NCBI RefSeq assembly: GCF_047946665.1 | Contig: NZ_CP172312.1 | Coordinates: 3,472,001 to 3,536,000, forward strand | Reading direction: 5' to 3' | Source of the DNA: Allohahella sp002354735 | GTDB lineage: Bacteria > Pseudomonadota > Gammaproteobacteria > Pseudomonadales > Oleiphilaceae | Length of the DNA: 64,000 nucleotides | Part shown: piece after piece, positions 24,847-33,478 of the stretch | Layout of the letters: every line of letters begins with the position of its first letter | Numbering within the stretch: the stretch's first letter is position 1 | Position numbers and translations under genes: made by a program | Notes under the pieces: model-generated | The model's input: the letters and a program-made list of their open reading frames with translations, nothing else | Databases searched by the model: none | What the model was told of the DNA's origin: nothing

Positions 24847-27800
24847 ATGAATAACTTGATCAAGCTATCGCTGCTAACGCTCGGGGCAATGGCGGGCAAG
24901 GCGGCCGTTGCCGAAGAGCTCTGCACCGTCGACTTCAGAACTGTGCATAATTGGGGGCATGGTGCCACACAGAGTATAAAGGTCACTAATCTGGGGCCCG
25001 CCCTCCAAGAGTGGGAACTCAGCTGGAAATTCGGCGGCAGTGAACAGATAACCAATCTCTGGAATGGCAAGCATGTCCAGATCGGCAATCAGGTCGGTGT
25101 TATCGATGCCGGCTATAACGCGAAGGTTGCCACCGGAGCAACTTTCAATTTCGGTTTCAATATCGCAGACCCTTCAGAAACGCTGCCCACAGAATTCTTC
25201 CTGAACGGAAAGAACTGTTCTACTGGCGAGCCAGGTGATGGCGACAACGGTGGCGGTGACGATGGAGACGACGGCGATAACGGCACACCTGATCCGGTCG
25301 CCGGAAAATGGCAGCTCAACAACGCGCGCTCCACTCTGAACTTCGTTACCGTCAAGAACGAACACAATGCGGAAGTGCAGTCGTTTACCGAAATGTCGGC
25401 GATCATCAACGAGCAAGGGATGGCGACACTGGCTATCGACCTCAACAGTGTCGCGACCAATATTGCCATTCGGGATGGTCGGCTCAAGGAGCTGTTGTTT
25501 GAGACCGATATCCTGCCGATGCTGTATCTGAAAACTCAGATTGACCTCGAAAGCGTGAGCAAGCTGGCAGTTGGCCAGTCTCAAGTCATCACCTTGAGCG
25601 GAGACCTCCTCCTTCACGGCGTGAGCAAGCCGCTAACGGCAGAGGTCCTGGTAGTGAAAAACTCAGCGGGCAGCGCGACAGTGTCAAGCTTCAAGCCAGT
25701 CGTTATCAACAGCACTGATTTCGAGCTGAGCGGTGGACTTGAAGTACTGCGCGCCCTGGCTGGCCTGATGTCCATTGGCGAAGCCGTGCCAGTCTACTTC
25801 CAGCTCCAGCTGGAAGCTTCAGAAGATGCGATGCCCATTCAGATCGCAGCCACCCCAGCCGCACCAGCAATCGTCGGCGGCACGTACACGGCTGCAACCA
25901 TGACCAGCACGGTCAACTGGCAGGATCTCAGCGACAACGAGACCGGCTTCATGATCAAGCGGATGTCGAACGACAGCTACTGGCAGACTGTCGGCACCGT
26001 TGCAGCGAACCAGACCAGCTTTTCGGATCAGCTCGATGCGGAGGGCGAATTCGCCTACCGTGTGGTCGCTTTGAATGGCAGCGTGCCTTCTGAGTCATCA
26101 GCGATCGTAGTTGTGGACACTGCCGAAGACGGCGACGGTGGAACCGATGGCGGCGATGGCGATGGCGGAACCGGCGGCGGCGATGGCGGCGGCGATGGCG
26201 ATGGCGATGGCGATGGCGATGGCGATGGCGATGGCGATGGCGATGGCGATGGCGATGGCGATGGCGATGGCGATGGTGGAACCGGCGGCGGCGATGGTGC
26301 AGACACTGGTCAGAGTATATATGAGGCGCAGTGTGCCAGCTGTCATGGTGATGATGGCAGCGGCGGCTCTGTAGGCGTAGCGCTAACCAGCCGGCAGGAG
26401 CTGACTGCGCTGGCGAGTTATATCGAGGCCCGCATGCCGCTCGGCAATCCAACGGCTTGTGGCGCAGACTGCTCTGACAAGGTCGCAGCCTACATTGCTG
26501 AAACCTTCTGGGATGACGCGCCCGTGGACCTGGAGGACGAAACACCGGGCCCGCGACAACTCAACCTGCTCACCCGTTACCAGTACGAAAATACGGTGCG
26601 GGATCTGCTAGGCGTCACGCCAGACGTGACAAACAATTTCCCTGTAGAAGCCATCGTTCGCGGGTTTGACAACAACGCCAGCAAGAACGTGGTGACTAGT
26701 CGCCATGTCGATGAATATCTCGGTGCCGCTGAAACGCTTGCTGAACGTGCAGTGGCTCAACGACGGGCACAGCTACTCAGTTGTGATCCCGGCAGCGCCG
26801 GTTGCGCAGAACGCTTCATCAAGGACTTTGGCCTGAAAGCATTTCGCCGACCGCTTACTGCCGCTGAGCAGTCAAGCTATGAAACGCTGTTCGAAAGTGA
26901 GGGTGATTTCAACGCCGGTATGAGACAGGTGATTCAAGCCATGCTCGTGTCGCCGAACTTCCTGTACATCAGCGAACTCGGTGAGGCGGTGAGCGGCAAT
27001 ATTTACCGACTCACACCATATGAAGTGGCTTCGCAGTTGTCCTACATGTTCCACGGTAGCGCGCCAGATACCGCCCTGTTGCAAGCTGCTGCCAGCAACG
27101 CGCTCTCGACGCCAGCCCAGCTGAACGAACAGGCGAGACGTTTGCTGCAAAGCCCTAAAGCCCGGGAGCATATGGGTCACTTCGTTGCACAGTGGCTCGA
27201 AGCCGATCAGAACTCCATTGGCAGCAAGGACATGGGCATCTATCCGAACTTCACGCCGGCGGTCAGAGCGGCCATGGACATGGAGATGAAAGCCTTCTTC
27301 AACCATGTTGTGTTCGACTCCACCCAGATGTTCGATGAATTGTTCAACGCCGACTACGTCTTCGTGAACAATGCACTGGCGAACTATTACGGCATTCCCG
27401 GTGTCACTGGCAATACTGTTCAGAAAGTAGCTGACACGACCGGTAACCGCGGCGGTCTGCTTACCCTCGGCGCAGTCATGGCAGCACACGGCCACGCCAA
27501 TGAAACCGCTCCGGTACCAAGAGGCGCCTTCGTTCGCGACCGCATCATGTGTCAACAACTGCCACCACCCCCGGTGGACCTGGATACCAGTTTCCCCGAT
27601 CCGGATCCCGAGATGACGACTCGTGAGCGCTTTGCAGAGCGCACCAAGGCGCCAGAGTGCCAGGCCTGCCACCTGTACCTCAATGGCGTGGGCTTCGGCT
27701 TCGAAGCCTTTGATGGTGCCGGCGGCTTCCGCACGAAAGACAAGGACAAGCTGGTAGACACCTCTGCAGTCATCCATGGTCTAGATGGTCTGTTGAGCTC

Positions 27801-28041
27801 AACGACAGCGGCCTATGACGGCGCTCGGGACATGCAATCGGTGCTCGCGGAAACCGACGGGACGAAAGCCTGTATGGCGACGCAGTTCTATCGCTTCAGC
27901 CGAGGCTATGTGGAAGCATCCAGCGACAGGAACACGCTCGCGAACCTCGTCAGCCTGTTTGCCAGCAACAACTTTAACCTGCAGGACCTGATGATCGGTG
28001 TCACGCAGCTGCAGTCATTCACACTGCGCAGAGATCAATAG
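24847..28041 (+). CDS. CBM2-YceI-FN3-cytochrome c-DUF1587/1595/1592/1588/1585 multidomain protein
   Basis: 1064 residues from ATG 24847. Order: signal peptide (about 1-22), CBM2 (23-125), acidic linker, YceI-like (150-320), FN3-like (335-425), a Gly-Asp repeat (about 426-486), a cytochrome c motif CASCH (Cys496, Cys499, His500), then the planctomycete-type series: DUF1587 (LLTRYQYENTVRDLLG), DUF1595 (FIKDFGLKAFRRPLTA), DUF1592 (YRLTPYEVASQLSYMF), DUF1588 (CQACHLYLNGVGFGFEAFD) and DUF1585 at the end. DUF1588 carries a second CxxCH. These series usually pair with DUF1552 proteins, as here. The biochemical reaction is unknown; heme motifs imply redox, and the CBM2 implies attachment to an insoluble polysaccharide. 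The N-terminal half duplicates the preceding gene. Confidence 0.87.
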   Translation: MNNLIKLSLLTLGAMAGKAAVAEELCTVDFRTVHNWGHGATQSIKVTNLGPALQEWELSWKFGGSEQITNLWNGKHVQIGNQVGVIDAGYNAKVATGATFNFGFNIADPSETLPTEFFLNGKNCSTGEPGDGDNGGGDDGDDGDNGTPDPVAGKWQLNNARSTLNFVTVKNEHNAEVQSFTEMSAIINEQGMATLAIDLNSVATNIAIRDGRLKELLFETDILPMLYLKTQIDLESVSKLAVGQSQVITLSGDLLLHGVSKPLTAEVLVVKNSAGSATVSSFKPVVINSTDFELSGGLEVLRALAGLMSIGEAVPVYFQLQLEASEDAMPIQIAATPAAPAIVGGTYTAATMTSTVNWQDLSDNETGFMIKRMSNDSYWQTVGTVAANQTSFSDQLDAEGEFAYRVVALNGSVPSESSAIVVVDTAEDGDGGTDGGDGDGGTGGGDGGGDGDGDGDGDGDGDGDGDGDGDGDGDGDGGTGGGDGADTGQSIYEAQCASCHGDDGSGGSVGVALTSRQELTALASYIEARMPLGNPTACGADCSDKVAAYIAETFWDDAPVDLEDETPGPRQLNLLTRYQYENTVRDLLGVTPDVTNNFPVEAIVRGFDNNASKNVVTSRHVDEYLGAAETLAERAVAQRRAQLLSCDPGSAGCAERFIKDFGLKAFRRPLTAAEQSSYETLFESEGDFNAGMRQVIQAMLVSPNFLYISELGEAVSGNIYRLTPYEVASQLSYMFHGSAPDTALLQAAASNALSTPAQLNEQARRLLQSPKAREHMGHFVAQWLEADQNSIGSKDMGIYPNFTPAVRAAMDMEMKAFFNHVVFDSTQMFDELFNADYVFVNNALANYYGIPGVTGNTVQKVADTTGNRGGLLTLGAVMAAHGHANETAPVPRGAFVRDRIMCQQLPPPPVDLDTSFPDPDPEMTTRERFAERTKAPECQACHLYLNGVGFGFEAFDGAGGFRTKDKDKLVDTSAVIHGLDGLLSSTTAAYDGARDMQSVLAETDGTKACMATQFYRFSRGYVEASSDRNTLANLVSLFASNNFNLQDLMIGVTQLQSFTLRRDQ
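26191..26274 (+). repeat. Fourteen perfect GGCGAT hexanucleotide repeats
   Basis: An uninterrupted array of 14 copies of GGCGAT, flanked by imperfect copies on both sides (from about 26130 to 26295), codes for an alternating Gly-Asp linker. Identity at third positions points to recent expansion by slippage. Because the unit is 6 bases, copy-number change alters linker length without breaking the frame. Confidence 0.95.
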
Positions 28042-28047
28042 GAGACC

Positions 28048-29343
28048 ATGATGAAAGCCAATCGCCGTCAGTTTGTCAAAGGCCTGGCCGGTGCTGCACT
28101 TGCAGCGCCCTTGGCCTCCATTCCCTGGAGCCGCTCCGCATTCGCCGCGGGTACTGCTGCCAAGCGTGCAGTGTTCGTGTATATCCCGGATGGCGCCATT
28201 CCGGAGCTTTTCCATCCGTCTGGTTCAGAGACAAACTTCACGCTCGCGCCGATGACCAGCCCGCTCGAACGTGTCAAGCAACACTGTGTCTTCACCCGCG
28301 GCCTCACAATGTACGAGGGTGGTTCCACGCACGAAGGCGGTGTCGCTAAAGTGCTCACCGGCAACTCGGACAGCTCGCTCGACTATTTCCTGGGCCAGCG
28401 AGTGGGGGCAGACCTGCCCTTCAAGTCGCTGCACCTGGGTGTGGGTGCCAACTTTCAGAATGGTGCTGGCAACGTCGTGTCCTATTCATCGGGGAAAATC
28501 CCGATCACCATGAACGACAACCCACTCAACGCCTTCGAAAACATATTCGCTGGCAGCGCCGGACCCGGCGACGAGACACTGGCGAATCGCCGAAAGCGCA
28601 GCATCCTCGATGCTGTGATGGGTGACCTGACTAGACTCAATGCCCGTCTGGGTGCCAATGAGCGCGAAAAGCTCGAAAAGCACACCGCCAGTGTCCGTGA
28701 GGTTGAACAGCGAATTCTCGACGGTGGCAATAGTGGTGGCGTGTGCACAACAGGCAGCTTCAACAGCGGTGGGTTTACTGTGCCGGAGGGTTATCATGGC
28801 TATCCACCAAAGATCCACCTGGAGGAACACTTCGAGACCATCGGCAAGCTGCAGATGGACCTGATTACCCAATCTTTCGCCTGTGACATGACACGAGTGG
28901 CCACGCTGATGTGGTCACACCCGGTAAGCCCGACGCGGGTACGGAATATCGATCAGGGGCATCACGATACTTCACACTATGGTAACCGTGACAGCGCGAC
29001 CGCCCAGAAGTTCGTCAAGTACAAGCAGTACTTCATGGAGCAGTTCCGTTACCTGATCGAAAGCCTGGACAGCCGTACCGATAGCGATGGCAATAGCCTG
29101 CTGTATAACTCGGTCATCTTCCTGTGCTCAGAGCTTGGCGACAGTAACGACCATGACCACAAGGATATGCCATTCATATTGGCGGGGAACGCTGGCGGCG
29201 CGCTGCAGAGCGGTCGCTATCTCGATTTCGACGGCGATGCTCATAGCAAACTTTTGGTGTCGATCGCGAATATGATGGACGTGTCGATCGATAGTTACGG
29301 CTATACCGGCCATGGGCGAGGCGGATTAGCCGGCCTCATCTAA
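28048..29343 (+). CDS. Tat-exported DUF1552 family protein
   Basis: 431 residues. A twin-arginine signal is present (NRRQFVKGLAGAALAAPLA), consistent with export of a folded, possibly cofactor-bearing protein. The family's HxxSH-type motif is seen as GHHDTSHYGN (about residue 308), and the body carries the usual long conserved stretches (LMWSHPVSPTRV, SSELGDSN-like CSELGDSNDHDH). DUF1552 proteins almost always sit next to DUF1592/DUF1588 proteins, as here, but no activity is established. AGGAGA overlaps the preceding stop; ATG 28048 and 28051 are both possible. It is the last gene before a strong terminator. Confidence 0.9.
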   Translation: MMKANRRQFVKGLAGAALAAPLASIPWSRSAFAAGTAAKRAVFVYIPDGAIPELFHPSGSETNFTLAPMTSPLERVKQHCVFTRGLTMYEGGSTHEGGVAKVLTGNSDSSLDYFLGQRVGADLPFKSLHLGVGANFQNGAGNVVSYSSGKIPITMNDNPLNAFENIFAGSAGPGDETLANRRKRSILDAVMGDLTRLNARLGANEREKLEKHTASVREVEQRILDGGNSGGVCTTGSFNSGGFTVPEGYHGYPPKIHLEEHFETIGKLQMDLITQSFACDMTRVATLMWSHPVSPTRVRNIDQGHHDTSHYGNRDSATAQKFVKYKQYFMEQFRYLIESLDSRTDSDGNSLLYNSVIFLCSELGDSNDHDHKDMPFILAGNAGGALQSGRYLDFDGDAHSKLLVSIANMMDVSIDSYGYTGHGRGGLAGLI

Positions 29344-29431
29344 CAGAAAACGCCTATCCCACGCTGGACTGACAGCGAGAGGCGCTGGATGGATGTGGTC
29401 TACCCAGGTAGTGGCATCCATTCTCCCCATT

Positions 29432-29463
29432 GGCCGACGATCGATAGATCGCCGGCCTTTTTT
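29432..29463 (+). terminator. Rho-independent terminator of the CBM2/DUF1592/DUF1552 block
   Basis: Eleven-base arms 29432-29442 and 29447-29457 (one A-C mismatch) around a GATA loop, followed by six T residues. It lies 89 bases after the DUF1552 stop and closes the plus-strand transcript before the convergent methyltransferase gene. Confidence 0.9.
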
Positions 29464-29468
29464 ATACC

Positions 29469-30317
29469 TCAGTTTTCAGCCTTGACCAGTCGGAACAGGG
29501 ATTTATGTAGCGCGCCAAACTGACGCCCACGCTCGCTCTCGTCCGGGTTGATCACCTGCACCTGCCTGAATCCAATAGCTTTCATGGCCGCAGCAATCTC
29601 CTGTTCGTCAGCAAAATGCAGGGGAACCCGCTGTCGCGTTAGCAGTTCGATGGCGGCAAGACCAAGTTTCAGCATCCTCGATTCAGCATAAGCTGGCAGA
29701 CGCGGCCAGATTTCAAAGAGATAGGTACTTCGGGGGTAAACTGACAACTCGGCTTGCAGACGAGCCCAGAAGTCCTGAATTACCGACAAGCGGAAGTAGT
29801 TCACCAGCCCTTCAGTGATGACGAGTACCGGTCGTGCCGGATCGACATGTTGTTCCAGCACGGCTGGCAAACTCATGGCACCATTCAAGCGAAGGATATT
29901 CAGATCGCATAGCGTAAGACGCGGGTCCTGTTTCTGGGCGGGGGTGAGACGATCACGCTTCCATTTGATCATCCTCGGCAGGTCGGCCTCGATATAGCGA
30001 AGACCATGATCCGGATAGGATTCCAGCATTCTCAATGAACGGCCAGAAAGTCCACTGGCGATCTCCACGATCTGACAGGTGCCACGCTCAATTTCTGCAC
30101 GGACCATGTCATCCAGCGACTGATGTCTCACTAGCAGCATGGACTCCAGATTCGAGCCATAAATCTGCTGGCTGATCCAGCCAAACGGTCGCTGGGCCTG
30201 GTATAACAACCGGCCCAGATCCGAGCCAAGATGTTCCGGCGACAGATCATGTCGACACCAGACCTGGCCTGTGAAATGACCCGTAAGGCTTACGGGAGAG
30301 CTGTCTGCACTAACCAT
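29469..30317 (-). CDS. Class I SAM-dependent methyltransferase, leucine carboxyl methyltransferase-like
   Basis: 282 residues, cytoplasmic. SAM-binding features are visible: VEIASGLSGRSLRM (motif I region, about 89-102), GLRYIEADLPRMI (acidic motif II), LTLCDLNI and the LCM/PPM-type VLVITEGLVNYF (about 163-174). The substrate of these single-domain bacterial relatives is mostly unknown; some methylate polyketides or small acids. The next gene downstream in the other direction of transcription is the DUF1552 block, and the upstream solute-binding protein gene is 36 bases away on the same strand, so the two could be cotranscribed. Confidence 0.78.
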   Translation of the reverse strand: MVSADSSPVSLTGHFTGQVWCRHDLSPEHLGSDLGRLLYQAQRPFGWISQQIYGSNLESMLLVRHQSLDDMVRAEIERGTCQIVEIASGLSGRSLRMLESYPDHGLRYIEADLPRMIKWKRDRLTPAQKQDPRLTLCDLNILRLNGAMSLPAVLEQHVDPARPVLVITEGLVNYFRLSVIQDFWARLQAELSVYPRSTYLFEIWPRLPAYAESRMLKLGLAAIELLTRQRVPLHFADEQEIAAAMKAIGFRQVQVINPDESERGRQFGALHKSLFRLVKAEN

Positions 30318-30353
30318 GGAGAGTTCCTCTGGCAGCTAAATGAGGTGCAGTGG

Positions 30354-31079
30354 CTATTCAAGATCCTGCAAGATCGCACCTAATGTCCCGTTGACCGTAA
30401 TCTTCGCCAGTCCGCGGTTGAAAGCATCGATGAGTTCCTGATGGCGCGGGTTAGCCCGGCCACTTATGACGTGTAGTTCTGCCAAGGCCAGTGGCTGGTC
30501 GACGAATTCAATCTGCGACAACAGCTGTGGCGCCTGCCGAGACAGGAGTGTTTTGGCCACCAATTCATCGTCGAGAGTGAGCTCTATGCGGTTTAGCAGC
30601 AACTTGCGAACATTCTGCTGGAGATCGGAGGCTTCGGACCGCTCGAAGTTTTCGGCTTTGGCAAACACATCGTTATAGGCGTAGCCGCGAGTGATGCCGA
30701 CCACTTTGCCATCCAGTGCCCGTGGCCCTGTGTACTCGAAGGGGTCGCCCTTACGCTTTATGAAGCGGATGTTACTGGTGACATAAGGCTTGCTGAAATA
30801 AAACGAAGCCTCCCGCTCCGTGGTTCGCCACGCGTTCGGAATGATGTCATACACACCCTGCTTCACGCCCGCCAATGCACGAGCCCAGGGCACGAAGTCC
30901 ATATCGATCTCATAGCCCTGGGTTGCATAGGCAGCCCGAACGATTTCGAGCGAAATACCCTGTGACTGCAGCTCAGGGTCTACGAAGGGCGGCCACGGAT
31001 CGGCAACCGCTGTGATCTTTTCGCTCTGAGCTGCGCCTGCCATCAGCAAAAGCAGAAGGCCAATCAACTGTGCTCGCAT
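30354..31079 (-). CDS. Periplasmic solute-binding protein, family 3 (orphan)
   Basis: 241 residues with a signal peptide (about 1-19, LLLLLMAGAAQS) and a single bacterial SBP_3-type bilobal fold: DPWPPFVDPELQSQGISLEI near the start and IIPNAWRTTEREASFYFSKP for the hinge and ligand-binding region. No ABC permease or ATPase gene is nearby, and it has no membrane-spanning or kinase part. Such orphan proteins often detect amino acids or act in sensing rather than uptake. It precedes the methyltransferase gene by 36 bases. Confidence 0.85.
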   Translation of the reverse strand: MRAQLIGLLLLLMAGAAQSEKITAVADPWPPFVDPELQSQGISLEIVRAAYATQGYEIDMDFVPWARALAGVKQGVYDIIPNAWRTTEREASFYFSKPYVTSNIRFIKRKGDPFEYTGPRALDGKVVGITRGYAYNDVFAKAENFERSEASDLQQNVRKLLLNRIELTLDDELVAKTLLSRQAPQLLSQIEFVDQPLALAELHVISGRANPRHQELIDAFNRGLAKITVNGTLGAILQDLE

Positions 31080-31221
31080 TTACATTTCCCTAATCAGCTT
31101 GACCGAACACGCCCGGCTTTTCCGGGTGCGCAGCGACTGCTAATCTGCTGGGAAGAATTATGCGGCAAACCCCGACCTTCTGCGACTAGGAAATTGGCTC
31201 TAACTGCAGGATCAACCGCAG

Positions 31222-32406
31222 CTACAAGCGCTCCAGGTAGAAGCGCTGGTTATCACCGGCATGGCAGTTGTACTGCGTAGCGTTGGCCCCGTTATTGCGA
31301 TCGGCACCAAAAATATCCAGACAAATCCCACTATGCTTGAAGGCGAGATGTCTCAGGCTGCCACCTAAATCGGCCATCCTGATCTTCTGGTTGTCACCGC
31401 CATGGCAACTCCACTGGTAAACATTTGCACCGGCCCCCCGTGAGACGCCCTGGACATCGATACACTTGCCGCTGTGCACTGACTGCAGGAACACGTATCC
31501 GTCACCGGCATCGAGCAAACGAAATCGCTGATTGTTGCCGCCGTGACAATCCCACTGCAACAGATTGCCCCCGTCGGCTGTGGACCAGCCACCAATATCC
31601 AGGCAGCGGCCGCTGTGCCTCGCGCGCAACTGATAGACAGCTTCGCCTTGTGGTGCCGAGTAAAAACCGGCAATTTCATTTCGCACATTGTTGAGCGCCA
31701 GCGCCGCGTCCGCTTCGTTCTGCTGGCCGGCGGGCACCCCGCAAGGCAGCCCCCTGCAGCTCAGGCGGGGATTCGACATCATCGGTACCCATTGGGTGTT
31801 GAACACACCAGGGTAGGCCATCGTCGTTGCGAATACGCCATCGATGCCATGACCCAGGCCATAGCGGTATCTGGAGCCACCACCATCACCCTGCTTGCGA
31901 GAGTGCGATAGGCCCATGGTATGTCCCAGCTCATGGGCCAGGACCTGTGCGCCGCAACCGGGCCCAACGACGTTGAAAGCCCAGTCGCGGGATACAGCAA
32001 CGTAGCCCACGCCGCAGGCACCAGTGCGATGCAACTGTGTCACATAGTCGGCCCCGACCTCCCTACGCTTCTGCGCAATGGCCCCGTCTACGCGAATATT
32101 ACCCAGCACCTCGCCCATGCTGTTGCCGGGACTGTTGCGGTGCATGGTTCCTACCAGCCTGAACTGAATGTCGATCTGGCTGGCGCTGAAGATGTTGTTG
32201 ACCTGAGAGACCCAGCCACGCATGGCGGTATCGACCTGGCCGTTGAAGCGGTTCCGTGAATCGTCGTCGTAAACCACCAGCAGGTCGACAGTCGCAGCGT
32301 GAGCAGCTTGCAGCGTGGCGACCGTTACGAGTGCTGCTGCACCAAACGCCGTTCTTCTTGCCACGCTGCGGCCAAGCCGCGTGACCAATGTACTGAGTGA
32401 ACCCAT
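31222..32406 (-). CDS. Secreted metzincin metalloprotease with ricin-type beta-trefoil lectin domain
   Basis: 394 residues. A long signal peptide ends near THAA/AHAATV (about residue 38). The catalytic domain has the extended zinc motif HELGHTMGLSHS (His158, Glu159, His162, His168) and a Met-turn candidate in TTMAYPGVF, typical of reprolysin-like metzincins (M12). From about 255 a three-fold ricin B-type trefoil follows, with repeated HSGRCLDIGG, HSGKCIDVQG and HSGICLDIFG units, each ending in a QxF/QxI-type turn; it would bind galactose-like sugars or mucin/polysaccharide. AGGAG upstream supports ATG 32406. The gene lies 36 bases downstream of the propeptide-like gene and probably shares its transcript. 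Confidence 0.92.
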   Translation of the reverse strand: MGSLSTLVTRLGRSVARRTAFGAAALVTVATLQAAHAATVDLLVVYDDDSRNRFNGQVDTAMRGWVSQVNNIFSASQIDIQFRLVGTMHRNSPGNSMGEVLGNIRVDGAIAQKRREVGADYVTQLHRTGACGVGYVAVSRDWAFNVVGPGCGAQVLAHELGHTMGLSHSRKQGDGGGSRYRYGLGHGIDGVFATTMAYPGVFNTQWVPMMSNPRLSCRGLPCGVPAGQQNEADAALALNNVRNEIAGFYSAPQGEAVYQLRARHSGRCLDIGGWSTADGGNLLQWDCHGGNNQRFRLLDAGDGYVFLQSVHSGKCIDVQGVSRGAGANVYQWSCHGGDNQKIRMADLGGSLRHLAFKHSGICLDIFGADRNNGANATQYNCHAGDNQRFYLERL

Positions 32407-32442
32407 TTCTTCTGCTCCTGCCTGTGGTTGTTGTTATGGTTG

Positions 32443-33291
32443 TTAGTGATTGTGACCGGCATGGTCACCAAAGGTTTCCGGTTCCAGATGCACAACCTGG
32501 GTTGGTGGATTCTCGATAAGTTCGGGCGGCACTACGATCTGTTGGTCCTGGCCTTTGAACAGAGTGGCGCCATTGGCTATCCAGCCCTCACTCCCGTGGG
32601 CCTGAAGCTCATAAACGCCGTCAGGCGTAGATATGCCAGCCATAATCAGATCGCCACCGCGTGTCAGCGTTATTTGGTTTGGCGCATCGAGGCCCAGTAT
32701 CTCGCCGGTCCAGGTGACGTTGCGGCCATTGTCCTCGCTGCGGACTTCGTCAATTTGAGCCACTAAGGTGGTATTGAGCTGGGCAATGGGAAGCTCAAGG
32801 GTGTCGCCAGGCACGAGTGACTCGATCTTGAGGGGGTCGATGTTGATGAATTCCCGACCATCCTGCATTTCCTCCGCACTGAGTCCGAAGTTCTGCGAGG
32901 GCGCCTCCAGAGCTTGCCAGGCTTCCGGCCGTTGGCTCGCGACCCAGAGCGCCTGCGGGTCGAAATCCCGGTTGTTGCGCCGTACGCTGACTTCAGTCAC
33001 GCGGTCTTGAAAGGTGGGATAATCCGGATTGACGTCTGGCTGTAAAAGCAGATCAGGCTGAGGGTCGGTGACGGCAACTGCAGGCGGGCGTCTGGCTGGC
33101 TCAGGAAGCGATGTCTGCGCCGGGTGCGGGCTTGCAACGACAGCAGGTTCACCCGTGGTCGCCGCATCGGAATGCAGTATTGCGTCGGTTGTCATTGCTG
33201 GCGTTGGTGGCCGGTCGGCAATCAGCCAGAGCAGGCCACCAAAGGCAAGCGCTGCCGCGCCTGCAGAGTAGCCTAGGAAGGGGTGTTTCAT
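32443..33291 (-). CDS. Membrane-anchored exported protein, propeptide-like partner of the metalloprotease
   Basis: 282 residues. One N-terminal hydrophobic helix (about 8-25), a Pro-rich spacer (about 30-80), then a folded region with beta strands (LVPGDTLELPIAQLNTTLVA, VTWTGEILGLDAPNQITLTR, GVYELQAHGSEGW) and a His-rich tail ending GDHAGHNH. The strand pattern resembles the N-terminal prodomain found fused to many secreted metzincins of gammaproteobacteria, here encoded as a separate gene immediately upstream of the enzyme. It may act as an inhibitor, chaperone or zinc donor (the terminal His cluster). That role is inference; the family is not firmly recognised. Confidence 0.6.
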   Translation of the reverse strand: MKHPFLGYSAGAAALAFGGLLWLIADRPPTPAMTTDAILHSDAATTGEPAVVASPHPAQTSLPEPARRPPAVAVTDPQPDLLLQPDVNPDYPTFQDRVTEVSVRRNNRDFDPQALWVASQRPEAWQALEAPSQNFGLSAEEMQDGREFINIDPLKIESLVPGDTLELPIAQLNTTLVAQIDEVRSEDNGRNVTWTGEILGLDAPNQITLTRGGDLIMAGISTPDGVYELQAHGSEGWIANGATLFKGQDQQIVVPPELIENPPTQVVHLEPETFGDHAGHNH

Positions 33292-33478
33292 GAGCCAGCT
33301 TTCTTCACCAGGAAATTGCCCAGAACGATACGCCAGCCATCATGACTGGGCATCGTCGGATCCGACGAGGCGAGCCCTTGGCTTAGCCGTGCTGTGACCA
33401 AGCTCACGTATCAATGCGTACACGGGTATAGGTGTCCCGCATCCTGAACCTCGATTTGTGCAAACGGCGGAGAGTAAA

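Noticed and set aside
26191..26274. Repeat array as a CRISPR
   Set aside because: The units are 6 bases with no spacers and lie inside a coding frame.
25955..26545. Long antisense frames over the GGCGAT array (His/Arg-rich, Pro/Ser-rich or Ile/Ala-rich peptides)
   Set aside because: They are a by-product of the hexanucleotide repeat and high GC content; the plus-strand frame has clear family domains on both sides.
26872..27777. 301-residue minus-strand frame opposite the DUF1592 region
   Set aside because: The plus strand encodes conserved DUF1592/DUF1588 motifs; the antisense frame lacks any domain.
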